Shown here piece by piece: positions 29,801-41,900 of a stretch of DNA of 64,000 nucleotides. A model generated the notes under the pieces. It was not told the origin of the DNA and searched no databases. It saw only the letters and a program-made list of their open reading frames with translations. A program made the position numbers and the translations under genes. Position 1 is the first letter of the stretch; each line of letters starts with the position of its first letter. Origin of the DNA: CAYNWT01 sp964485095 (lineage in GTDB: Bacteria; Planctomycetota; Planctomycetia; Planctomycetales; Planctomycetaceae); NCBI GenBank assembly GCA_964485095.1, contig CAZAIB010000008.1, forward strand, positions 1-64,000, read 5' to 3'.

Positions 29801-29902
29801 TTCAAGGTGTGCGCGGCGGCGTCGACGAGAGCTCAGCCCAAGATTCGTCACAGAACGTTTTAGTAGTTTCCGGGCCCAGCCAGAGCGGTCGAGTTTAATC
29901 AC
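23861..29902 (-). CDS. Giant secreted protein: LytM-like domain, seven tandem repeats, RTX repeats
   Basis: 2013 residues, GTG start with GGAGAG five to seven bases upstream. The leader is Arg-rich and ends LEERCLLTP (LEPR-XLL type). In order: a cadherin-like domain (~45-140); a CARDB-like domain (~140-260); a LytM/M23-like domain (~310-440) with PVYASADGVVLAVNDGEF, GDPVVEGQLIGLVGSSGPF and LHFEV, in which the usual HLH reads ALH and YxHL reads YSRL, so it is probably inactive; a beta-sandwich part; a Calx-beta-like unit (~740-855); seven tandem repeats of ~115 residues (24911-27334); and RTX calcium-binding nonapeptides of the GGxGxDxx type (24150-24700). It ends in LLTGGSGNDFFFAN. RTX repeats and the leader imply export; type I export and calcium binding are inference. 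It is 56 bp downstream of the 4801-residue gene. Confidence 0.9.
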   Translation of the reverse strand: MIKLDRSGWARKLLKRSVTNLGLSSRRRRRAHLETEGLEERCLLTPLILNDVATTPENTPNMTVVYDVNDANTGADTDIDLDPLTYSITSGNTGNAFEINPATGEISVLDQRFLNFEVTPTFNLGIQADDGLEAPSNAVVTINLTNLNEDIALNAAFLVDGNLTPVTSTFVGEQIGIQAEYSTENLPDPVGYAIEYRVDGVPLRNEGLDNGFGEHMVPPQFWVDLIEGWYTTGGTHTVEVIVDPDNTVAEDDETNNTITFVFSASTASPPVQFAWPLDGTPQEEFYITAYVDIDPTVDDNTEDDEQDYTGGFHTVDQTTGWHISPPTFQDQDLGVPVYASADGVVLAVNDGEFDRNFEPLDPLPDPIPETNFITISHGDGYTTTYSRLRQHSVFLRPGDPVVEGQLIGLVGSSGPFAFEPALHFEVARNGRPIETLLDPNVYLSEIPDYSGSFSTVRRSFFTQCLPTHPFNPCPNPINFEDFNPYDFRPHILEGPSSVDYFPVTGDQEVTVFVEFATVRTGDALEAVWLRPDGSEYARDQANADREDYSAEFWWQQRLPPEAIQGTWTVEFFQNGAKVGEDSFDIQLEEFADIRVERQSLVFPAQLNIPEDIYVDERFTPVDLDQPGGGEFGGDPDETWSIHNQGTSTLIIDEILLPQAFQFDLYDNLGNLITDFPGAASFTGGNATLSTDPGDTTYILVQPVPGLDPGYYSGSVRLFTNDPEEQDYNISVESRIPGSTVPGSLEIGVASRDIFEDPVSGDLVTRLVGNVRRIGDTPETLDEEVVVDLVAEVSDVTFPGSVRLAPGEDYASFYIETVNDNKIEGFEFLRIGAVDQDPLTPYLPAFTTIRIVDDDVAGILTVETDGGTTVDENGSTDTFDVSLPAEPITNVVLDLSTTDGGEAIVGPTRLTFTPLNWNIPQTVTVTGVNDDATDGDIASSVVISVNDFLSDNDFDPVEDVLVPITTIDNDVPGFLLTQPGGATVVDESGTSDTVNVRLTRAPSSNVLFDVIVGDLGEATVNVGAVVFTPTNWNVDQPIVVTGIDDDFVDGSISSLITLSIRDSLSDPDWVNVADQSFSVSTTDDEVAGFTITETADVAGGVVSTIVNESGTTDTFDIALDDLPLTNVRLQLSVDDSTEIAVSPAVVVFTPTNGTTPQTITITGIDDTFVDLDEISFVTVAVFDGQSNDFFDPVPDQVVSVTTIDDDVAAFTATPGILSVSENGLLTDTLQLVLNVEPSSPVVLDVINPDPSEFVLSTSQLTFTPANWDTPQVVNVGGVDESDVDGDISDFIIVSVNDALSDDEFDVLDDKPIAITNVDDEIAEIIIVETLGATEVSEDGVTDSFDVTLTGPPLTDVVIEIIPTDITEVSLSATTLTFNGTNFNVPQTVTVFGVDDSVIDGNVPGTIAVRVVDALSHDAFDVAMDQFVSVVTVDDEVPGLVITQSGGSTLVSESGTTDEILVRLGDEPSTDVVIDVTAADLGEVSVAPTRLTFTPANWDQDQTVTITGADDVFADGNINSLVTFSVDDTVSNGFFAGVADIDVTVTTVDDDVAGFTITESGIHTLAREGGNTDQVEVVLTAAPLNPVTIDVSSQDATEVGVSPTSITFDASNWNVAQTVTFSAVDDASQDGRNFTDANFVVNPASDGMFTGETGSITVITIDNDAPVYLDDTDLIVNATPGADTINLAESGGTITATLNGTPFAFNVDQYSRIVVTARAGDDLITATTVTSPLLVKGGGGNDTVFGGFASDTIRGGGGLDTLVGAAGDDLLNGGNSRDTILGGNGADEILGGRGLDTLDGGAGDDSIKGEGGLDTLIGSSGDDTLQGGDGRDVIQGDGGDDSISGGAGNDTIFGGAGSDSVVGGSGQDRIFGEADGDLLIGGSGDDTVIGGDGRDVVTGGTDSDVVEGNDGEDVLIAGRISLSVVNMASILAEWNSARTYQQRVDNIHDGPEQTENRLNTAFLIGPNRPPTPQTAFDDDRRDLLTGGSGNDFFFANVIMRDELTDNTLSEWVDLI
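24150..24720 (-). repeat. RTX-type glycine/aspartate nonapeptide repeats (coding)
   Basis: Within the 2013-residue protein, about twenty units such as GGNGADEIL, GGAGDDSIK and GGDGRDVIQ follow one another. In known proteins they form a calcium-filled beta-roll that folds after secretion. Confidence 0.85.
24911..27334 (-). repeat. Seven tandem ~115-residue repeats (coding)
   Basis: Each unit has the frame xDExGTTDTFDVxLxxxP, LTFTPxNWxxPQTVTVTGVDD, DGxI and VTTIDDDVAG. The seven units fill 808 codons with almost no linker. The pattern suggests one Ig-like fold repeated as a stalk. The units differ enough in DNA that this is an old expansion. Confidence 0.85.
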
Positions 29903-29958
29903 AGAACTCTCCTCGTTAGTCGAAGATGCTTTTCAGGAATACGTAGAAACAGCCTGAT

Positions 29959-32900
29959 CTAAAGCGATCTACGATCTCGCGATTTTTTGTCACTTCGTCG
30001 TTTCAATAGTGCGGCCCCGAGGAGACCACCCAGAACACCTCCGGCGACTTCGGTCGCTCGAAGTTCAACGTCATTTGCTTCGCTGTTAGCAATGTCTTCA
30101 GCCGTGACGTCGTTAAGCCAGCCCAGCGATGAACTCAAAACGTCATCAACGCCTTCAACTTCAGGAAGCCAGCTGCTTCCCTCAGACTCAGGGATGAATC
30201 GTTCTTCGGGCAGCATAGGAATGTCATGTTGCTCGATAATCTCAATGGCAGGATCCGTTACGGTGCCCACTGGTAGTGCGACCTCTGGCAACTCAATCTG
30301 CTGCTGCAGTTCGATACCTTCGGGACCTACCAGAGCCACTGACTCTGGCTCTACCATTATCGGCTGGTCATCCAGTTCCAGGAACGCCTCGGCGCTGTCT
30401 GTCACGGTGAATGGCCTGCTGCCACTGAATGGGCTTAGGACACCATCGGCACTGACAGCTCGTACCCACGCTCGGTAGTCACCACTTGGCAATGGGTCGG
30501 TAAGTGTATAAGTCGTGTCGAACAACTGAGTTTCGCGTCGCACAACCCTGTTATCTGAGACCCTTCGAATCCTGAAGATGTATCGAACGGCGTCAGGAAT
30601 TGGGGTCCAGTTGAAGGTTGGGGTACTGTCTCCATTGGCTTCCACCGGATCCAGCGTCGGCTGTCCACCGACCCTGAATTGGAACCCTTCGCTCCATCTG
30701 GTCCTCAAACCATCTGACGTGATCCCGCGGAAGTAGGCGATGTATCCTGAGTTTGGTATGAAGATACGAGTGCCAAAGATGGTCTCGTATGGGCTGCCGT
30801 AACTGGTCTCGCCGTTCGGAAGAACCAACCGAATGAAGTTGTTAACCCGGCCATCTTCCGTACCAGGAGTCCCGCCCGACAACAGTTTGTGAACACGAAG
30901 TTCGTAGTCCTGAACACCGTCGAGGGTATCCACTGTAAAGACTGGCTGCCTGTCGAAGAACGAGCCGATTGGTGACAGCCCGGTTGGCCGTGTCACAACG
31001 TTAAGACTTTGGATATCGCTTCGACTCTCTTCACCGAACGGATTGATACCGCGGACTTCGATCTCGTAGCGACCGACTGGCAGGTTCGGCAACTGATAAG
31101 ACAGTCCCTCAATTCCGGTTTCGACGATGAAGTTGTCTTCACCCGTTGTCACATTGTTGATACGGACTTCATAAGACTCGCCTCCGCTTACTGCAGTCCA
31201 TTGGACTGTCGCAGAACCGTCCGTTATTTCGTTGCCCGGCGCTATGATCTCTGGTCTCGAGACAATCTCGAATGCTTCTCTATCGATGTTGCTAAAGAAC
31301 GTCGGATCACTGGCAGCTGTCGCGCGAACAAGGACGACATAGTCGCCGAATGGAAGTGGCTCCGTAAGCGTGAAGAAGTTGTCGGTGATCCCCGTAACGT
31401 TTACCAGGTTTGTTGGATCGCCAGGTTTGCGAATTCGAACCTGGAACGTTCCAGCTCCCAGAGGAGCTTCCCAGGTGATGGTTGGCGTTTCGTCGAAGGT
31501 CAACGATTCCGGACCTGTCACGACCGGGGGCGCTACAATGTCGATACTTGTTTGAGAGGCGTCGCCTGTGACACCACCAGCAAAAGCATTGACCTCAACA
31601 ACATAGGATCCCAGAGGCAGTTCAATCGGCGACGTGAAGAACGTGCCGGTCACAGTCTCAGTGATGATGTTGTCGCCAGCCTGGTTATTGACGACAAGCG
31701 TGTATCCCTCGACTCCCTCAATCGCAGTCCACGCAAATGTCGGAGTCGAATCCGGCACGCGACCAGTTGGCGTCTCGTAGATGACAGCTTCGGGAACCAC
31801 ATCGAGAGATGCGAACGGCGACCAGTCACTGGCTGTTCCGGCTCGATTGAAAGCTCGAACGCGGTAGGTGTAAGTCCCAAACGGCAACTCGTTGGCCACC
31901 GTGAAGAACGGAACGCCCAGGTTCTGGCCGTCTTCAAGGAGAGAGCCATCCGGAGCGAACAACTGGAACTGGTACGAGGTGTTAGCCGGATCTGCACTCC
32001 ATTCAAATGTCGGCGTGAGATCAGTTGTGCTTGGCCCCGGAGCAGTCGTATCAAAGGCCGGCACCTGTGGAGGTTGCACAGCAATAATAGTGACCTGATG
32101 ATCTTCTACTTCGCCCTCATTCGCCCGACCAGTTGGGGTCAGTCCACCAGACGTGCTCAATCGGAAGCGAGCAGGCAGGCTGCCCAATGCCGATCCCGCT
32201 GGAACCGTCAATGGCAACGACTGCGTACCATTAAAGACGTCGTAGCTAATCCCGCCGTTGATATGCTCACTTGCATCGAACACACCGTCGTTGTTGAAGT
32301 CGACCCAGGCGTCAAGCCTGGCGGCAAAGACTGACGTGACAGTGACAGTGAATGGTGACGACAGCGCCTGGGTGGTGTCTGCCTCAATCGTTGTTGGGAA
32401 CGAGATACCGTCTTCGTCATCAATTCCGTTGTTGTCGTCTCCCTGAAGATTGCCACCAGCCTGGCCATCGATATCACTATCAACACCTGAGCCAAGGTGG
32501 AAGCCAGGCAGGATGACGTGTGCGGCACCATCGGGCCTGTTGGTTCCAAAGCTATTCGGTGCATCACCGTAGTCCACAGCGATGACTGTCACCGTAGCCT
32601 GAGCAATATCCGTCCGACTGTTACCCGATCCATCCGGTTCGTCGGTCACCTGCAGCTGAATTGTATTCGTGCTGGCCGGAGTGAATCCGAACCCAATAAG
32701 AGTGGACCAGGGGATGCTGGGAGTAGCACCCACCGCGTCGCCGAATACACCATCATTGTCCAGATCCCAACTGTAAGTCAGAGAATCGCCAAGTGGGATG
32801 TCGACATCGAACGACTCAGTCGCGTCCAGCACAAGCGAGTCACCGTGATCGATCGTGTAATCCGGCGTGACAGCAACCGGCACGTCATCAACAGAGTTGA

Positions 32901-35900
32901 CAACAATGAAGAACTGCTGTGTTGGCCCTTCATTGTCGTGTGGCGGAGGTGCTGCTGTGCCATTGTCAACAATTGTTACCGAAACCAGGCCGGAACCGGC
33001 AGTGTTCGGAGCAGCTTCGTAGGTTAGGTCGCCTGTGACCGGATCGATGAACAGGCTGACGAACTCAAGGTTGCCGCTGGTTCCGATCAACTGGAAGCTA
33101 AGAGACACTTCCTGACCAACTTCGTCGGTCGCCTCAATCGGCCCAGGAACAGCGTTTGTAATGTAACCGGGGATTGTCTGCGGCCCGGCATCTTCGTCAA
33201 CTGCTGGTGGGTCGGCGTCGCCGAGCAATTCGAAGTTCGGTTCGTCATTGATCGCTTCGACGTTCAACGTGAACGACAACGGCGTACTTGTGTTGACGTC
33301 CTCACCGCCGTTCGGCCCATCATCCTGAAGAACAACTTCGAATGTGGCTGTCCCGTTGGTATGTGGTGCCGTTTCGTATGTTAGATCACCGGTGACAGGA
33401 TCAATAGCTGGCCCACTTGTGAAGGCCAGGTTACCGGTGCTGGACGTGAGGCTGACAAGGAACGTCAAGGTCTGGTCACTCTCGTTTGGAGCACCAGCGT
33501 CCATATTCGCAGCGAAGCCTACGACTGTTTGGAGTCCAGCATCTTCAATGACGCCGACTGGTGGGTTACCAGGAAGGTCGAAAGTTGGAGCATCGTTGAC
33601 CTGGAAATATGTCAGCGTAATGACATCAGTATCAGACTCATTCTCAACTGGCGGACCACTGAACTGACCCTGGTCTTCTGTGGTAATCGTGACCGTCGCG
33701 TCACCCACGAACTCTGGTGTAGGAGTTAACGTCAAGCCGTTCAACGCGATGTTGAGATCCACAACATCGCCAGTAAACGTCATTGTGGTGTCGTCTGTAC
33801 CATCGCCGACTGTGAATGTCAGCCCTGTAATTCCACCAAGCGTCAGCAGGCCGTTGGTCGCAGTCAGCGTCACCTGCAACTCGTTGTTGCCAAGATGCAC
33901 ATCAGGGTCTGACACCGTAATGCCGGTACCACTCAGAGAGCTGAACGTGAAGACTGTGTCTTCTGGGAGAGTCTGATCCGCCGGAACGCTGTTCTCAGGC
34001 GGATCGTTCACACCGTCAGTCACAAGGATGAAGAACTGTGTCGTTCCGTCAGCTTGATTGGCACGCAGTGAGTTCCCGGCAAGGTCACGGATACCCTGGA
34101 TGCCGTCTTCCATCGGTCCGTTATTGTCAACTTCAATGCGGTAGAAGCGTTCGAACTCGAATGTCGTCACGGCCGTGAAGATGGCTTCGCTGGTATTCGA
34201 GTTGTATGTAAAGATGTAATCGACACCGTCAACAAGTTCGACGTCGTCCTGGAACAGTTTGAACGCTGCCGAGGTTACGGTTGAGTCATCGATTCCGATT
34301 CCTTCATCGTCCAATCGAATGACGAATTGACGAAGCACATCAGGCACATTGATCCAAACTTCATCAGGGTCCGGATCAAGGTCAATCACACTTCCATCTT
34401 CAGGGTTCGCAAGAACTGCTGATGGCCTGAAGAAGTCAACACGGTCAATCGCACCACGGTCCTTGAATACGCTGGACCCTAGTCCGCTTGGTGGTGAAAC
34501 ATCAGGGTCATCGCCGCGGAACTGTCCAAAGACGTCCAGGTCCGGAGCGAGGATTGGTGAAACAGAAATCCCCAGTGGGCTCTTGACCTGCACGATTTCG
34601 GCCCGGTCACCCAGTGAGTTCAGAGAACTGTCAATTGTTGCCGACTGTGGGGCCGGGTAGTAGTTACCGTTGGCGGCATCAATGAACAGGGGGTCTGTTC
34701 CCGGCAGAACAATACTGAACGTACCCAGTCCGATTGCTCCTGAATCCGCGTCAGTGCCGTTCCCGCTGTAGAGAGTCGTACCAACGACCGTGTTTGCCTG
34801 CGAATCGCCGGCGACTTGAAGGCCGGTTGTCAGATCCGCCACGATGTTGTTGAGGATTGTTGGTCCGGCATTGTCGTCAACCAGGATACCAATGCCGCTT
34901 GAATCTCCAACAACCGTGTTGTTGATGATTCGTCCGTATGGAACCGGTGCAAGCACTCCGGTTGTCGAGTCACCGCTGAAGTGAATTCCGCCAGTGCCGC
35001 CACGTGCGACGACGTTGTTTTCAATGACAACGCCCGGAACCAGGTTCTCAGTATTCAGTTCCTGAAGATTCCTGACAGGACCCTGGTGAGGCAGCGTGCC
35101 GCTAAGTGGAACGTTGGCAGGATTACGATCGCCCGCGTCCGCCACGATTCCAAATTCAGCAGAATCAGTCACGCTGTTTTGCTGAATGAGGATCTGACCC
35201 TGATCGCGGAACTGATTCGAGTCACCGAAATCATCAAATTGAATCAGGGCCAATTGGCTCGCAAGTACCCCGACGAAATCTCTTCGAGCCGGGTCAATAA
35301 TGTCATCGTGAGCCAGCGGGTTCACGTCCTGAGTGTTCTGGAAGAGCCCGGCTACAGTACGACCTGAATCGAAGGTGATGATGTACTTCGTTCCAAGGTA
35401 ATCCAGCGGATTGTTGCTTGATTCCAGATCGACGCCAAACTCAAAGACTTCGCCAGCGTCGAAGTTGGAGAACAACACGGTAACTGTGTCGCGGACTCCC
35501 AGGTCATTCAAGTCGAAGGTGAAGGTCTGCCCAACGGCGTCACTGTTCACACTCACTGCAGGACCTGACGAACCATCTGGTCCAGAGTCGTTAGGAGCCA
35601 CACCGCCTGGGTCCGGATCGAAGTACGACCCTTCAGGAAGTATTAGGGAGATGGAACTAATTCCCTCACCGCCAGCAGACAGGTTCTCAAAAGTGAAGAG
35701 GTCATCACTGTTGAGTGGACTAACGGGGTTCAGTTCACCGACAACCCCGAAGGTATCGGCGGGCCTTTCAAGGTCAACAATCACATTGCCGTACAAGTTG
35801 ACAATATTGCTGGTGCTTCCACCACCTGTGGCAGCTCCATCGGACAGGCCGGCAGTCACATCGATAATGCCCTGAACAGCCGGGCTATTGATGGCATCCC

Positions 35901-38900
35901 GAATCCGAACCGCCAATTCTTCGTCAAGGTCGGCAGCCTCATCTCCGGTAGCTCCATTAAACGGATCGAAGGTAATCGGCTGATGGCCAGCAGCAACGCC
36001 ATTGCCTGCCGAGACGTCTTCGAACTCGAAGATGACGGTGTTCGTGCCGTCGCTAATCGAGAAGGTTTCTCCATCACCGATACCGCCACCGCTTGGCACA
36101 ACCAGCGATGTCTGGTTTGCAACCCGGTCATTCGTGTCAATGCTGCGAGTGAGCACCAGCGACGGAGCGGCGTTTTGTGAGAACCCAAACTCAGATGCTC
36201 TGCGAATTTCAACATCGTATGGGCCAACCTGGGTACCAGCGGAACCAAGAGGATCCGCAGTAAAGGTGGAGTCGTTTGGCGCGTTGGTCACCAGTTCCCC
36301 ACGTTCCGCGAATCCGATGATGATGTCGTCAATGTAGACACCCTCAACGGCGTTGTTACTACCCCGGGTTGATGGGCCTCCAATATTCGAATCTGCGAAG
36401 CCAAACCCGTCACCCGGCAACGTGTTCGCCGCTGGCAGTGGCCCGGAGTCAATAATGTTGTACGTCGCCAGGACCAGTTGATCGCCTGTGCCCTTAATTG
36501 CCAGCGGGCTACCACCAGCCAGGACCGACGCAAGAACCGAACGCATTTCCGCGGCAACTTCTTCGCGAGTCAGTGCTGAGTTGATTGAGATCGGGTTCTC
36601 CGCCGCTCCAGGGGATCCCTCGATGACCAAGCTACCCGCCTGTGAAAGCGTTCCAGCTCCGATGAGATTGATACGATTGCCAAACTGAGAAGGTTCAACA
36701 GTCCCTGCGAGGAATTGGTCAATCGCGGCACTGACGCTTGATGCTATTTCGTCGGCCGTCATAAGCGGAGCATAAGGTACCGCAAACCCGGCGGAGGTTG
36801 TGCCATCACTGTCGAACTCGAAAGTCGTGCCATCAACCGTAAACGTATCACCTTCAGTAATCGCCCCGCCACTTGGAGTAATCAGCGTGTAACCAAGATC
36901 GAAGGTAAACGTGTTTTGAACACCGTTATCTTCGATAATGAACTGGTCGCCGTCACGCAGATCACTGCCAGGCAGCGAATAGAGTTCCTCACCACCCGTG
37001 GCAGGAAATACCGCCGGGTTCGCAGTCGCAGCCCCACCGATATTTAGTGTTCCGGAACTAGCGAACACGAATCTTAGCCGCAGAGAATCGGCGCCCGCGA
37101 ACGAACTTAGATCAACTCTCGCCTGCAACCATGTGTTCGTATTGTCGAACAGCGGTTCGACGTTACGGAATGATTGTGTGTCCGGGAAGTTGGTATTCGC
37201 ATTTCCAATGCCAAAGTCGAGTTCGTCATTGCCTGGCCCGGCAATCTGAACGTCGTTGTTGGTTGCGAGTAGACTCCAGGAAGTGAATTCCCCCGTCGCC
37301 GGATCGACAAAGGTTTCGTCGCCGCCCACATACACACGAAGACTGTCTGAGACGTTTGTTCCTTCAAGATCTTCGGTCTCAAGGAAGTAGTTGAAGTACA
37401 GGGCTGGCTTGTCCTCTGAGCTGTACCCTTCCAGCGAGAACTCATTGCTAATCACATCGCCTTGAGCACCGCCCGGGAAGTTGATGTCGTTGACCGCGTT
37501 GGCGGTTGGCAAGAACCCGTTAGCAGCACCGAGATTGTTCTTGTTCCCCGCATCCAGGCCACCGGCCTGGTTACCAAAATACAAACTGCTACCACCTGGA
37601 GTCGCTACGCGGCTGCCGTCAGGAGCGGCTGTCGTCCCGTGGCCGGCATCATTAGCACGGTTATTGGTAACGTTCCAAAGGTTGTAGTCCAGGGTTCCAA
37701 ACGCCAATCCAGATGGATTAGGGATACCCGTCGATACCATGGATTGACCATCGGCCAGCACTGGCTGCAGATTGCCGCTGGTGTCGAATGCGTAAATCTC
37801 ACCGTCTTCGGTAATACCGAACAGGATTTGCTCGTACGCACCGTCTTCCGTACCAACACGAGGTCCGTTAACCAAACCAGAGAATGGCCGGTCGATTACC
37901 TGCCTGATCTGCTGCGTCCTGACGTTGCGGGCTCGGCCTGGGGCCTGAGCCGTACCCAGCACATAGTCCACCGCATACAGGACGCCTTGATCGTCAATGG
38001 CGTAGAGATCCGTGTCTCCAAAGCTGTTCGGGCTTCCGTTCGCATCGCGTGCGTCGGCCAGGCCAACAATATAGTTGTCCTGAACAGCAGTAATCTGCCC
38101 GATCTCAAAGAGGTCGGTGTGAATGCCATCACAGGCTAGCGCTGGGCCGAGTCTGGGAAGAGCTTCCTGGTTGATGACGGTACCGGTGCTGTAGTTAAAG
38201 TTGAACAGAGCGTTGCGGTTGTAGTAATCCTCCGCAGGCGGATTCGCAGTGACCGCTCTGTTCTCCGCTACGGCAAGTCCGGCTGTCGCCCCGGTGCCGT
38301 CAAAGTGAGTGGCAGTGTAGTTCAAGCCAACATTCGCCTGGTTGACCGTTGGCGGAATGCAGTCACCCGTAAACGTGTTGGGGCCTTCGTCTCCAAGGTC
38401 CGTAATCGCTCCGTTCGACGTATCGATGTGAGCGAAGTGGCCCAAAGTCGTGTCGTTCGGGACACCGTTGAAGACACTATTCGCGTGCGTAAACAGCTCG
38501 CCGTCGGGGCGAATGGCAATGTCACCAATCGCCTGTTGGAACTGCCCCACATGCTCCTGCACAGCTCCGGTAAACGCGTCAACCAGGTAAATACCGGTCG
38601 TCGCTCCGGTCTGCCCCGAACCACTGACGAATAGCGAAACGTCACTTAGAGTGAAGTTTGTGTGGCTTGGATCAAGACCAAGAGTTCCGTCAGCTTCAGT
38701 TACGGTTGTGAACAAATCTGTAATCGGACCATCGGATGTCGCCGGGGCGTCATTGCCAAATCGTTCTTCGGCAACACGAGTGATCGTGGTAAGCGGTTCC
38801 AACCGAGTCTGCGCTGTGACTGCCGGATCAAGTACGGATGGAATTTGACCGCTTGCGGTGACAGCAATGAAGTACCTGCCCACAGCCAGTTCAACAGGCC

Positions 38901-41900
38901 CAATAAACGCGTCACGGGGACCAACTGTTCCGCGAGACAAGTCATCGACATCAGCCCCGTTCAATGGCGCTGGTCGGTCTTCCGCGATTGATGAATCTCG
39001 ACCGATGTAGACCAACTCACCATTCTCGTCGAAGATCGAGACTGTGGTATTGGCTCGAGAGAACCCATCCGCGTAATCCAGATCGAAGATGACTGGCATG
39101 TGCAGATCCGGGAACGGGTCACCGTCTTCGGTTGAATCGAATTGAACATCGAACTCAAAGAAGTCAACGTCGGCGGGATCAGACAATGTTCCAGAGAACG
39201 CCAAAGCAGCGCGATCTGTGTTGCCGAAGTTCCCGGCGTCCTGGGCTGTACCAAGAGTGTCGTTGCCATCGTCGCCTTCAGGCTCTGCCAGCTCACCGGT
39301 AAGTGGTGAATGAGAAGGATGGCCGAAGACTTCGATACCGTTCGTGGCAAACCGAATGTCGCCATACCGAACCGTCGACCCAGCGGCTTCATCCACCTCG
39401 CGAAGACGTATCTGGAGCTCGTATCCACCAGACGTCAGACCGTCACCAAGCTTAGAGGTATCCTGAAGATCACCTCGATCAGCGGTCGGATCCAGCGAGT
39501 CGATATTGCTGGACCGAATTCGAACAAAGAAAGTGCCGACACTGCCAGTCGCACCCGGCAGGATAACTCGAAACCCGGCATCACGCTGGTTAGTTGAGTA
39601 GTAGTCAACGCCCTCATGGACAGACCGGCTCAAGACGTTCGCATTTGGGTCCCCGACGCCCGTGAACACACTAAAGTTGCCCCTCAGCTCATCAAGCGAG
39701 TTATCCGATTGAGCAATAATCTGACCGTTGGCGTTCAGCAGTTCGACAACACCATCCAATGCATGGCGCGTGCTATCGAGATCGATAAAGAGCTCCGTTC
39801 CGGATGATGCAGAGAAACTGTAGACATCAACATCTTCGGCGCGGTTAATCGACCCGTTGATACTGAATCCAAGACGAAGGTTCTCGTCGCTATCCCTCTC
39901 CCCTTCGCCAAGCTGACCAAGGAACTGAGCAACAGTCGTCGCACCGTTTGTGTCTGGAGCGAGTTCGTTAGCCGTCTCGCCCTCGACGATAATGCTCACA
40001 TTGCGATCGTTGGCGAACTGATCAATCAGCACACTGCGCCAGTCGCCAGGTTGTGGCGTGGTGGCGTTGCCATCGCTGTTTGTATCAGTCAGAGGCAACC
40101 CGTCTAACCCAAAGCCGGCACCGATGGTGTCATCCGCAAGACTGGTCAGAACGACTGGCCGGAACGGCTGGCCGACAATCTGAAGGGAACCACCGATTCG
40201 ATCCGTGATATCCAGCGGTCGACCATTCGCAGTGAACCCGGCGTCGGCTCCACTTAGCTTTACGACCAAACTGGCGTCAGGACTACTTTCCAGTCGGAGA
40301 CCGCCGAAGGTGTGCAGATCCGGAATGTAGATCTCAGAGCGGAGCACATGGACGATGTCGGTGTCGTCCCAGACTCCACCCGTTGCGATTGTCTCGCCGC
40401 GAATCTCCACACCGTTGATCGCATTGCGACCAAGAACGTTCTCTCGAATCAACGGGCCCTGGTTGTCTGAGTAAGAATCGATGAACGATGCGTCACCACG
40501 AGATCGTCCCGCGTCGCGAACAAACTCGTGATTGAGGCTGTTTGTGTTAATAGAAATTGCCGGACCAGCACCATCTCGGATGATGTTGCCAACAATGATC
40601 GGCTGCGAACCTCTTACAAAGATTGTCGCTGAAGCGTTGGCCAAACGGCCGAACCGGTTCTCGGCTCCCGTGACACCAACGCCATCGGCATTGTTCTCAA
40701 AGACGGAGTTAGTAATCCGAGCGTTCGCCTGATGGATCTCAATGGCATTGAACGATCCGAATGTGCCTTCAAGCGGCGTAGTACCACCACCGAACGTCAC
40801 AAGCGTCCGGTCCAGACTCAGGTTGCTGGTGTGACCAGCGTAAATGCCACCAAAGTCTCCCGGAGCCGGCTCTGATTCGACCAAATCGTCGTCATCGCTG
40901 TTGGTATCAAACGTACCACCGATTCCGAAGCGGTCATCGTTGCGTGAAGTCACGATAATCTCGCGACCCAAATCACCCTCAGCAATCAAGCTGGCACCGA
41001 AGCCAACTTCAATTCGAGCCTGGTCCAGTTTCAGGATTGTTCCGGCGTCAATTGCCAGGCGAGCGTTCAACCGTGCAAGCTGAACCTGAGCAACAGGATC
41101 CAGTGTCTGAGTAAACGTCGTTCCGTCATCCAGGAACGTCGTATCCGAAACGTCAAGGTTGGCAACCAACTCGTAAGTGCCACCAGCCGCCGCATCGCTT
41201 CTATAGAGTCGTCGCCCCACAAAGCCGGACGTCGCTGGAGGCAGATTCTCAAGTAGCACGGTCGAAGTTGGGCCGGTCACCACAACATCTCTTGTTACAT
41301 CGGAAGCCGGACTTTCATTCCCTGCCGCGTCCACGAATACCAATCGGTAGTTGTAAACGCCAGCAGTTAGCGTACCGCCGACAGGCGACTCCGTAAGAGT
41401 CACAAGAATGACGGAAGGACTTGTAGAGTCCAGCACGGCGCCACCAGGCGTGCCAGCAACTTCAAGGTTGCCGGTGAGCACGTGCACGATGTCTGTATCG
41501 TCGAACCGAGCCGCAACGTTCAGACGGTTCGGGTCACTTCCCGCAGCGGTCTCAACACGAATGAACAAGCCGTTCGTGGAGTTTTGAGTGAGGATGTTCC
41601 CGTAAATATCAGGACCAACACGGTTGTAGTCTGTCGTGAACGCAGTCAGCGACTGAAACTCAGGTGTGTTGAAGTTGGTTTCCTCAAAGCTGTCCGGATC
41701 AGCAGACACGGCCGAATCGGCACTTTGAGAGATCTTATTGTTGATGATCGTCGGCCGAGCTTCCGTCAAGTGAATCGGATTCACAGTCTCCGACTGAGAG
41801 TTCACGACCACATTGCCACCACCGAACTGGATATCGGCGTGAGTGACGTAGTTCAGGAAGATGCCCTCGTTCTCGTAGTTGAAACGAGCTTCGTCATTGT

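Noticed and set aside
31009..32334. A plus-strand open frame of 441 codons inside the giant gene
   Set aside because: It is antisense to Ig/FnIII-like repeats of the 4801-residue protein. The composition is unlike a real protein and no motif is present.
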